From positions 1,674,781 through 1,738,780 of the forward strand of contig QXEO01000382.1 of assembly GCA_007115705.1 (NCBI GenBank): a stretch of 64,000 bases of DNA, read 5' to 3'. A program made the translations under genes and the position numbers. Below, one piece after another: positions 21,932-32,800 of the stretch. Origin of the DNA: Dactylis glomerata. Taxonomy: Eukaryota > Streptophyta > Magnoliopsida > Poales > Poaceae. The notes below the pieces were generated by a model that was not told where the DNA came from, ran no database searches, and saw only the letters and a program-made list of their open reading frames with translations. The stretch's first letter is position 1. Every line of letters begins with the position of its first letter.

Positions 21932-24868
21932 ATGGGCATTGACAAACTTCAGTCCATCAAAACTTCAACCGCAACTTTATCACTTGATGTGCAAGCAAGT
22001 AACAGAGGTAAGTGAAAGAAAAATCTGAACATTGCAACATATTTAACCAGTTTCCTATGCAGTACTTCAAAATTTCTATAGTAATTTACCAGATTACCAT
22101 ATTATCATCTGATCTTGTGCACATACAAAAACATGCGGGTACTATATAATTTTGACCAGGATATTACATAGTAATTAACATTTTTCTATATACTAAGTTG
22201 TCAGATTTACTATGTACAGGTGAACAAGATGACAAATCTGCTACAGAGACATCACTTCATCATGGTGGCAACACTGAAACAACTCTAGCGCACTCTAGTG
22301 CTGGCCACACACCTCCAGGCGGACAAACAAATGCAGCTGATGGTGCTCCAGAGGTTGTGTCAACACCGCAGCCACCTAATGCGCACATGAGATTTGACAC
22401 TCTGGAAGAAGCAGAGAAACACTACAAGGCTTACGCACGGAGGAAGGGTTTCGGCATTAGGTACAACTACAGGAAAAAATCAGAGGTAACTGGAGAATAC
22501 ATAAGAGCAGCGATTGTTTGTCACATGGCAGGCCACCAAGCAAAAGAGAAAGAAGACATGCAAAAACCAAAACCAGTAGTTGCTGAGAGAAACAAGAGTG
22601 TGTTACTTAGAATAGGTTGTTCCGCTCGCATGCTAGTCAAACTTAGGGAAGGCAGCTGGCTAGTAACAGAATTCAATGATGAGCATAACCATCCACTCAT
22701 TAAAAAGTGGTCGCTCACTGGATTCCTTAGGTCACACAGAGATATACCGCAGGAAGACCAAGACTTCATCAAAGTTCTACATTTAGTAAACATGGAAGGT
22801 AGCAGAATGATGCAACTAATGGGAATTTTGTATGAATCAATCGAAGGTGTACCCTACACACCAAAGGACATGGAAAACTTCAGATCGTCGCTGCGTGCTG
22901 AGAACAAATACACAGATATGCAGGACACAATTGCATATTTTGATGCTCTGAAGTACCAGGATAAAGATTTCTTCTACAGGTATGATCTAGATGAAGAAAG
23001 AAGAGTCCAGAATTTGTTTTGGGTGGATGGTGCAGCTAGACGAGCCTACAAACACTTCAACGACTGCATATCATTTGATGCAACATACATGACAAATACA
23101 TACAAGATGCCATTTGCACCTTTCATTGGAATAAACAACCATGGTCAGTCAATTCAACTTGGTTGTGGATTTGTAGCAAATGAGCTAAGCACTAGTTATA
23201 TATGGCTATTTCAGAAATTCCTAGAGGCCATGGATGGTTTAGCTCCCATTAACATCATCACTGACCAGGACTTCGCCATGCGGGCTGGGATTGAGAAAGT
23301 ATTCCCTAATACATGTCATCGCAATTGCCGATTTCACATAATTGGAAAAGCTACAGAGGAGATTGGACCGATGATTGCTAAGATTGAAGGTTTACGTGAA
23401 GAATTCAATGACTGTGTGAACTGCAGCTTAACACCTGCTGAATTTGAAACAAGGTGGACTGAAATGACTCATAGATATGGTGTGCAAAACAATGGCAAAA
23501 TTGCATCTCTGTTTGACAAAAGGAGCTACTGGGTCCCTGCATATTTTATGGACAAATTCTACCCATTCATGCAAATGACTCAATGGAGTGAAGGTTTCAA
23601 CGTTGTACTAAAAAAAATATGTGCCCATCAAATTCTGTGATAGAATTTGTGCGTCAATACGCTGCTATCCAAGCAAAGATAATGAAAGCAGAGAATCAAG
23701 AGGAAGCAGATTCAACAGTAACGACAGCTAGAACATGGTGCTGGCACCCAATTGAGCAACACATGTCAAGGGTTTACACAAGGAACATCTACAACCGTTT
23801 TCAAGCAGAAATGCAGGCAATAATGTCCTACAATATACATCAGACAAGTACACATACCTATAGGGTTGAATGCATAACAAAGTTTGTTCCAAACTACTAC
23901 AACCGCACGTATGAAGTTTATGCAGACAATCTAAATGGGCAGTACAGATGTGCATGTTGCAAGTTTGAAAGAGACGGAATTGTCTGCTGCCATATTCTGA
24001 AGGTAACATACTTTGCAAGATTAACTATTCATACTTGGCAAAAATAAAAAAACAATACAAAAACATGTTTCAAAATTATTACCTAACTGCTATTTATCAA
24101 CTTAAAAAACAGGCCATGGTGCATCTTGGGGTGACACAAATGCCCCCTGCATACGTGCTACGGAGGTGGACTTGGAGTGCCGAGGAAAACTTGATAGAAG
24201 AACAACCAGGACAACCATCTGTCATGCCAGAGGAGTCTAGGAAGAAAATGTCGCTTGCAGTTATGTGCAACAAGTTTAAGGGGCTAGCAAAAAGTGCCAA
24301 TGAAACAGAAGATGGCAAGAAGATCATTCGCATGCACTTGAAAGCTATCAAGAAGGAACTGGTTTCCCTGAAAAAAGAGACTAAAAAAAGAGCGAAACGT
24401 TTTGGTCCTACAGCTCCTCCTTCTACCGCTCCACCTTCTACCGCTCCTCCTTCTACCACTCCTTCTTCAAGTGCAAATGTACAGCCAGAGCACCACACGC
24501 AGGGTGTTGCCACAGAATGCACAAGCTCAGATCCAAGAACTCGTCAGCCACCAAAGCGTAGAAAGACAACAACAGCTTCTTCAGCCCCATTGAATACTAC
24601 AATGCCTAGTAACAGTACTGAAGCAGCTGGTTCTAATCCTAACACAAGCGCAACAATTGGAACATCTTCTGAGACTTCGCAAGTTCCTATCATACGTGAT
24701 CCGCGTCGATCTAACACAAAAGGAAGGAAGTGGAAGAACTCATTTGAGCATCCACTGAACATAGGCAGGAAAGAAGTACGAACCTGTAAGATCTATGGTT
24801 CACTACAGCATGACTTCAGAACATGTCAGGGAAGAGGAGAGCTACCAGAACAAGAACAAGTTCCTTGA
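21932..24868 (+). pseudogene. FAR1-type MULE transposase, nearly intact, one frameshift
   Basis: Exons read 21932-22007 (ATG at 21932, donor gtaagt), 22220-about 23620, continuing to 24002, and 24113-24868; joins keep phase. Order: an N-terminal FAR1 DNA-binding zinc cluster (YKAYARRKGFGIRYNYR, CHMAG, GCSARM, DEHNHPL). Then the DDE core, with Asp in SFDATYM (23077), Asp in IITDQDFAM (23263) and Glu in QWSEGFN (23590). A CHRNCRFH motif lies within the core. Next a SWIM finger (CACCKFERDGIVCCH), a basic linker, a Pro/Thr/Ser tail with APPST repeats, and a C-terminal zinc-knuckle-like motif whose second Cys is Tyr (CKIYGS...HDFRTC). The enzyme would cut and join MULE ends in the nucleus. Frame changes at the A8 run 23610-23617, giving a premature stop at 23638. 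All catalytic residues remain. FRS host regulators share this fold, but position inside TSD-flanked ends favours a transposase. Confidence 0.85.
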
Positions 24869-25842
24869 AAAAATCTTCCCATTGTATCGCACATATAATG
24901 GGTCTACAAAACTTGATGGTTGATTGTAATATTTAATAATTTCAATAAGTTCTTGTAATCTTTATGATTAATCCATCATGGATGACATTTTTCACCTAGG
25001 AAAACCAAATTAATTGCACTGTATTGCCATATTAAATACACCTGACTACCATTATTATGGTTTCTTTGCAATGAGTAATTTCTGTTGTTTCCTGCTTGTG
25101 TTGTTGGTGGACATGGCATTAGGTGTGGCAGCCTTCGTGTATAGCAGCAAGGATGAACACATCTCATGTGGTAGGCTTAGTAGGGTCATGGTCACACCGC
25201 TCCCACGACCAGGATAACAAACAGCCCGTATGCCCGCTGTTCAAAGATAATCGAGGTTCTGGTTTCTGCTACTACGGACTTTCGACAGCATTCGAAGTTA
25301 TTAGGGGCTGGCTAGTAGTCTGCTTTATTTATCTGAATGTGGTGGTGGACTCCTGTACTAGTCCTCTTCCTCCAGCGCCGCCGGCAGACCACATATCAGC
25401 ATTGTTGCACCCATCATTCAAGCAAAAAGCAAGCAAAAAAAGCAAATGTTCTCCAAATATAGCTAGCACAGTACATGTGCCCAGTGGTTTAATGGGATCA
25501 ATCCCATGTACTACTAATTCTCAAACAACTTCCAGGATTAGTTCTAAACAGCTAACAACTACCAGATTTTTCAAACACCATCCACCAAGAAAATTTACAA
25601 AAATTATGCCTTGCCATGTAATTCACAAACAACTACCATGTTGTTTACAAACAACTATCATCTTTCATATATAAAACAAATTAGAAGATAATTTAGAAAC
25701 AACCTCAACAATTTCCATAACCACTTATGTACATACACCACTAATTTTTCTCAAACAAGTCAGCAGATTATCTAAAAAACACCTAACTAAAAAAAATGCA
25801 GTATATATGTATTCCGAGTGGGTGGTTAAGAGCAGTCATTGT
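24869..25842. other. Intergenic space between convergent MULE genes
   Basis: These 974 bp separate the transposase stop from the stop of the peptidase gene. The stretch is A/T-rich with A-rich runs, presumably the two 3' UTRs facing each other. I see no other gene. Confidence 0.5.
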
Positions 25843-26832
25843 TTACCGTTTTTCGTTGTTGAAAAGGATAGACCTCCAGTTATCCCTTTCTTCATTGAAA
25901 TCAGCGGTGATCCAATTGTATGGGAAAATCCTTCTCAGCTTTTGCACATCACCTTTGTTGAGTGCTGGGATGTTCTGACCATTCCAGTTCTCAACATTGT
26001 AAAGTGTATGGAATCCACAGTCAAAACTGCAAACAAAAAAGCACACACACACAAAAATCAGCCACTTTTGTGAGGGAAAACCAACAGCACTAAAATGCTG
26101 AAGCATTGCATACAGAAAAAATAGAGGTACACAAACTATGAAAAAGTTACTGTACATTGTATCCTGGATTGGCACATTAATTATTTTGAGCACCCAACTC
26201 TCAATCTGAACCTTGGAAGTGCTGTAGTGAACCTGCCATATATCTTTGATCTTCCTGATAATAGCATTTGCATGTACAGCAAGGCTTACACTGCCTTCAC
26301 CACGCATAGAGTCGAGAGCTTCAAATCTTTCAGCTTGAATGTTCAGACTAAGAGTGTACCAGTGATTTCCAACTTTGTTTCCCATTTCTGCCTCGTCAAA
26401 CACGGGGAAAGTGATCTACATAACAGGTTTACAGAAAAAGGAACACACATTCAAACTTGGCACCTAAAAATTTACTTCAATATGCTAACTTATATTAATT
26501 ATTATGGTGAACAACATGAAAAAATTTGATATGAGAAAGCAGTACACATAACTAGAAAAAAAAAGCACTCAAAAAAAGCTCACCTGTTTCATCACACTTA
26601 GTGAGAAGTCTGACCTCCTTTTGAAGTTAGAGACCAGAACAGGCTTCACAAAATTGTCAGTCATCAAGTAAGAAGATACTTGGTATGGCATAATATATTT
26701 GCCCTCCACTTTATTAGTACATCGTAGGTACTCAATTCCAACCTCCATGCAATGATTCGACAACTCACCTCTAGCATAAATGGAATCCGCTAGATCACCG
26801 GTGTAAGCCCAACTATCAGTGTACTTTATAAT
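25843..26832 (-). CDS. Catalytic exons 10-12 of the ULP1-like peptidase
   Basis: Exon 10 (26832-26584) encodes WAYTGDLADSIYARGELSNH and EVGIEYLR, the segment before the active site in plant transposon ULP1s. Exon 11 (26415-26156) has HWYTL (catalytic His), EALDS (Asp) and VPIQD (Gln). Exon 12 (26026-25843) has FDCGFHTLYN (catalytic Cys) and ends after NNEKR. Splice sites are canonical and all phases match, which argues for a gene that was recently under selection. Function as a deSUMOylase is family inference. Confidence 0.75.
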
Positions 26833-29800
26833 CTGGTATAGAGAAAAAAATTATAAATAACAAAAATAAAAGGAATTCTGCTACCAACCAGCACCGCATA
26901 TTCATATATTTAAAAAAGTTTGGCATCAAAATACCTACCACAATTCTCAAAAAAATAACTAACAGGTTCTGCAATGTATTTACCAAGTTACTTAGTTGTA
27001 ACCATCTGATTATTTACCAACAAACAAATCACTTTATTTACAACAAAAAAACTACCATGTATTTAAAAAATGGGAAAAGATAAACAGAGGCGCCGTATCC
27101 GTCTCGTTTGTGTGCGGCGTGCTAAGATTGGTCAAAACAGATCCTATCTTCGCGTGTCTGCACCGCTCCAAAAATCATACAAGTCAAGTCTACCCTTATA
27201 TCTTCACATACTACTCCTATCCACACAATCTCATTTCTCTCTCTGTCTCGTTGAGGTAGCCACAGAAAGTTACGCCTCACGCGATAAATAAACATGTAGA
27301 GCAGGCCGTCGTCGACCATGTAGAGGCGAGGCTGCTGCCGCCGAGCAGGCCTATTAGCTAGCATGGGGGGACGCCATCGACAAAGCCGCCGGTAGGCTGC
27401 CGCTGCCAAGCGCGGAGGTCCGCCGCCATCCAACGCGAGGAAGGGGCCACCGACTTCGAGCATCTGGAGTCCACAGCCGTCGAACACGAGGAGGCCATGG
27501 AGAGCAAGCACATGGAGGCGTGGCCGGCGAGGAGTCCGGTGGCCAGCGAGTTCGTTGCATCCGTCTCGTTTCTTGATTTTATTCACGGACATACTCGTTC
27601 ATTTGTTGCATGTGCTCTGGAGTTACCCCCAAATTTCATGTGCGTGGATTTTTTGGAGGACAGTGGTCAGTAGATTCATCCATGGCATATCAGTTAGGAG
27701 ATTCTGAAAATCTGGTACTAATCAATCCGGCAACTAGCTGGCAGTTAGGTTTAATTAAACTAACAATTAGTAATCTGCCTACTACTATATCCGAATTAAT
27801 ATGGCAAATTAGCCCAAATTAATATGATAGTTTCTCCCGATTAACATGGCATTCAGTCCAAATTAAATATGGGATTATTAAGACTTGATTCTGGCAAATT
27901 AGGACTAATTAATATGGAAAATAGGAAGAAATAATCTGGCAATTAACACATAATAACTGGTGATGGCAATAAGTATGAACACTTAAATCTGGTAACTAAT
28001 CTCGTAACCAGACATGATTAATCAAGTAATAATAACAACTGAATCTGGCATGTGAGAAAAAATTGAGAGTCATCAACCAAGACCGACACATAAATATTGC
28101 TTCGCAAAAAGTAATACTGGGGCAGAGCATGGGCCGCCGCACGCACAGCCTTCCCGTGCGGCGCCGCCCCGTAGCATGGTCCTTAAAAAAATTGTTGCCA
28201 TCTCAACAAGTATTTTTGAATCAAAATGCCAATTTATAAGGAAAACACAGATAACAGATTATTTAAACTATTCTGCCACATTGATAACAAAGTATCTACC
28301 AGATTTGTACCAGTAAACAACCAGGTTATTAGAACTATTCTGCCACATTACTAACAAGTATCTAACAGATTTGTTAATACCAGGTTATTAGATATAGCAA
28401 CAAAAAAAATATTTAGAAAAAGCGCATAAGACTATTCACAAAAAGTAATAAGTACTATAGAAAATGCTAAAAAGCTACCAATCTATCAGATGCAGCACAA
28501 AATTATCCACACCACTTTATTTAAACTACATAAAAACATTGCAAAAGGAGCAGAAGATAATTACTTCTTGATATTGGACTTGGAATTCCTTTGATGCTTG
28601 TTACTGAGCATTAACTTCTGATAAACTTCCTCTTGATCATTTGTAACTTTTATTGAACCTTCAAATGGGGACTGCTTGAAATGAGACGGCTTCTTAACCC
28701 CGACTTTGTGTGGTTGCACCTTTGGAGTGATACTATGCACAACAAATCCACTTTGTGATGTTGCAGGAGCTGCAGCAACAGCCAAAGCTCGCTGCCTGGC
28801 AATGAAGGCCTGGGAAATCTCCTCATATTTGGTAAGTTCTGCTGCACCTTTATTACTGAGAATATTAGATTTTCCAGTTATAACATCTTGTACCTCTTCT
28901 GACAAAACAAGCTGTTGTAGCTCATCATCAACATGTAAATTTTCAACAGAATGCTTTCCTCTCCTGGGGACAACAACACAACAGTATGTTTTCAGGGAAA
29001 AATCTGATGAAGCCAAAAAAGTAAAAACAGAAAAATATTTTGATACAAAAAAGACCACAGTTTCCATACTAGAAAAGAAAATTACCTTCAGGATGGGCCC
29101 AAGCTAGAGGGGGACCATGCTGAACAAAGCTTGGAATACCATCTTCATCTGTCAAACCACCATCTATTGAAGATTCACTGACAATTGTTTCCTGAGAGCT
29201 TGACTCAAGGTTGAATGAGGGCGGTGTGAACATACCCATACGATTATCTCTTTCCTTCCTAGAAGATGAGTGTTCTGATTCTGAATATTTCCTTTTACGC
29301 GTACTACCTCGTGATGAGCTTCCCTCCTTTTCACTAAACCTTGACAATATACCCTGCTTCTTCACAGATTCAGATAATTTCCTTACAAGATCCTTAACTT
29401 CTGGTGAAACACTAACAGGACTACGCTGCACCAGCCCAAGTCTGCCTAATTTTGCTCCAACAAGAGGAGACAAATGCCATGTCCTTTTTTCTTCACTAAC
29501 AGTAGTAACCTTGGAATGTGCTGTTGGTGAAACTACAATTGATCTACACATATTTTCACCGACAGTAGACTTTGATGACTTTGCCTCATTAACAGAAGCA
29601 TCTACTGAAATGGCATTGCTCCTTGTTTTACCATCACCATCAGAAGTGTTCATGCTTGGGTCACTGGGTTTTGCAGCAATATTTAGGGGAGAAGGTTCTG
29701 GGACAGCAGGGGAAATAGGTATTGCAGTGTACTTTGTTTTCCCTCCACACAAACTGCTAACCTTCTTCACTGCACTAGGCTTCGAGGGCGTGGGTGATAC

Positions 29801-32800
29801 AACAAAAGCAGTGCCCCGGCTCTTACCATCTGGTTCAGCTACAAAAACAGTGTTTTTCTCTAGCACTCCTTTGGACCCAGCTGCTATACTGATGTCACTT
29901 TTATCTCGTGCAAGCCTAGGAGATCTCCTAGTTGGAGTTGTGCCCCGGCTCTTGGCATCTTCTTCATTTACACAAACAGTGCTTGTATCTTGCACTCCTT
30001 TATACTCAGCTGCTTTACTGGGGTCAATTTTACCATGTGAAAGCCTAGGAGATTTCCGAGTTGGCAATGCGGTTACAGGAACATGCCGTTTCCTGCATGT
30101 TTATTAACAACAGAAATGTCTTAGAAAAAAAGGAACAAAAAAAGAAACAAAAAAACGAAGGAGTGGACTATCCGGCGGCGCCGCACGGATGTGCTAGTCG
30201 TGCGGCGCCTCCTCTCAACCACCGGATCGATTTCCTATAGGCTCTGATAGTGCACACTCATGCAAAAACACCAACAGTATACACGCATGCAAAAACACTA
30301 CGATGTGACCAGATCGGACCAGCTATTGTCTTGAGCCTGTGCACCTCCTAGGCATGACGTTTCGAGTATGCAACTTTTCCTTTTTTTTCTAAACCTCACC
30401 ACCCATCTGCTATAAAATGTATATAAGCCGACACCAAACAAGAGAAGTGACATTCGAGAAGTAATAAAAGCAAAGCATTTTAAGAAGTGAAGTAAAAATT
30501 GCTTGTACTCTTGCTACCTACCTAGTTTAGTATCCGAGATAAGTGTACATGCTTCTTCAAAAAATTGAGTTACACATTGTAACCAACAAAAATCATCATA
30601 CACAAAATTGTAACAGACAATTTTCATGGAATACGCTTGAAAGCTAACATATGAACCGTTGCCAGATAAATACACGTCGTTGCCACATAAAAAACATGCG
30701 GCTACATAAAAATACACGCGGCTGCAAGATAAAAATATAGATGGCTGCCAGATAAAATTCACACGACAACCAAATTAAAACACGGGGCTGCTAGATTAAA
30801 AGACACGCGATTGCCAGATATAATACACATGGCTGCCGGATAAAATATGCATGACTTCCAAATAAAAACATGGAGCTGCCAGATTAAAAAATACATGTGT
30901 TTGCCAGATAAAATACACACGCCTGCCACATAATTTACACAAGGTAGCCGGGATAAAAAATACACATGGCTACTAGAGATATACACTAGTTTCTTGATAT
31001 AGCTACCATTTTTCTCAAAATATAGCTAGCATATTTTAGCTCCAACACAAAAAGGACTAGACAAAAAAAGAAAACTTATATCAAACCTTTTATATGAAGA
31101 AATACCACCAGCTGATGCGGGTGATTTTGTTCCCTGCTCAGAAATTGCAACTTGAACTACATTTGAACCGTCATCACACAACATGGATTCCCTCAAGCTC
31201 GAAGCATTCTTTCCTACATCAATTTCACCAACAATCCCAGCAGATTCTTTACCAATTAAGCATCTGCAAAAACACATCAACAATGTCAACACCAAAAAAT
31301 AACAAAAGATTCTACTTGACTGAGTCGGCACAAAATAGCAAGAAACTAGCAAAAAATGAACACCTCAAATAGTTAAAAAATTAGTGTTACCTAGCAGGAT
31401 AATTTTCCACAAGATCCTTCTCTTTATTTGTCCCAGAATCATTGCCCTGTTTTCCATTTCCATCACAGTGTGAACCAACCTCTTTTGCAACTATATTCTT
31501 CCTGCCATTGAGTTCGCCTATGTCATTCTGACATGGAAGCCCTTTTACCTGTCTCATAACACTAAGACTAGATGCAAGACTGGCCGCACTCTACCTAACA
31601 CGGTCATCAACTAACTGGGTGCAGTCAACAGGAGATTCAGAAACAAAATCACCTAGGTCATCATAACCTTCGGAGGTATCAAAGTCACTCCCTGATGGAA
31701 TCACAATTTGTGAGTGCATAGCAGGAGGAGATGCACTACTGGAGACTTCTAGTTGCACTCTGCTAGGTGTTTCAGGACTTGCTTCTTCCGCTATACTAGC
31801 TAGTAATCTCAAACTTGTAGATGGAGGAATGATGACAAACTGCATAGCGGTTGGATGAGCGCAAGAACTTCCTTCCGGTTGAACTGTAGTTGGTGCTTGA
31901 ATATCAGTTGGATGAGAGCTAGTCCTTGCTACCGCTTGAGCTGTACTTGGTGATTGAATAGCAGTTGGTTGAGCGCTAGTACTTGCTTCCGCTTGAGCTG
32001 CAGTTGGTGATTGAATAGCAGTTGGTTCAGCGCTAGTACTTGCTTTCGGATGAGCTCTAGTTTGTGGTTCAACAGTAACAGGCTCTTTCCCTGCACGACG
32101 TGTCTGATTATGTATGGTAGAAGCAGCGGCAGCATGAACAATATCACGGTTGTCCTCTGACTCTGAAGAAGATGAATCCACTCCATCATTTTCATTTGAA
32201 ACTCTACCATCATCATCAGAAGCTTCAACACTTGTTGTAGCCTCACTTGATTTAGTCATTCCTTGAACAAAAGTACTCAACAGATTGTTGAGACCAGAAG
32301 CAAAGGACTGCGTAAGAGTATATGCTTTCATCCTTCCCTGCAGAAAAACAAAAAAAACAAGTGATAAGTCACACCACAACCACACTCTTAAAAAAGTTGG
32401 GCATTGCCTTTCTACAAAAATTTAAAATGTACTGATTTTATTGTTTGAGGGACCAGATTATTTCCATACAACCACCATATAAGTTTGCTTCAATTATCAT
32501 ATTCCCTATGCACAACTAAACCAACTTATTATACACAAAACTGCCATTTATTTACAAATGCAACAAACCAGATTCTTCAAAATTGAACTGCCAAATTATT
32601 TTATATACAGTCATGCAAACGGTCTGACAAACACTACATATCATCTTGACTTGGTTATGCTTCCCCAGGGTAGCACATTGTGCATGAGTTTGTCATGAAA
32701 AATGGTCTGATGACATACTGGAACTATACATATTAGGATACAAACGCGACCACTATAAGTTCTATTGCTTAGAATGTAGCACCTCTACTATAAAAAATGC

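Noticed and set aside
27122..27592. 156-residue GC-rich ORF in the small MULE
   Set aside because: Composition-driven frame (CGCCG-rich), no recognisable domain, overlapping open frames on both strands.
29211..30107. 298-residue plus-strand ORF
   Set aside because: It is the antisense shadow of exon 8 of the ULP1-like gene, which has splice sites and phase support.
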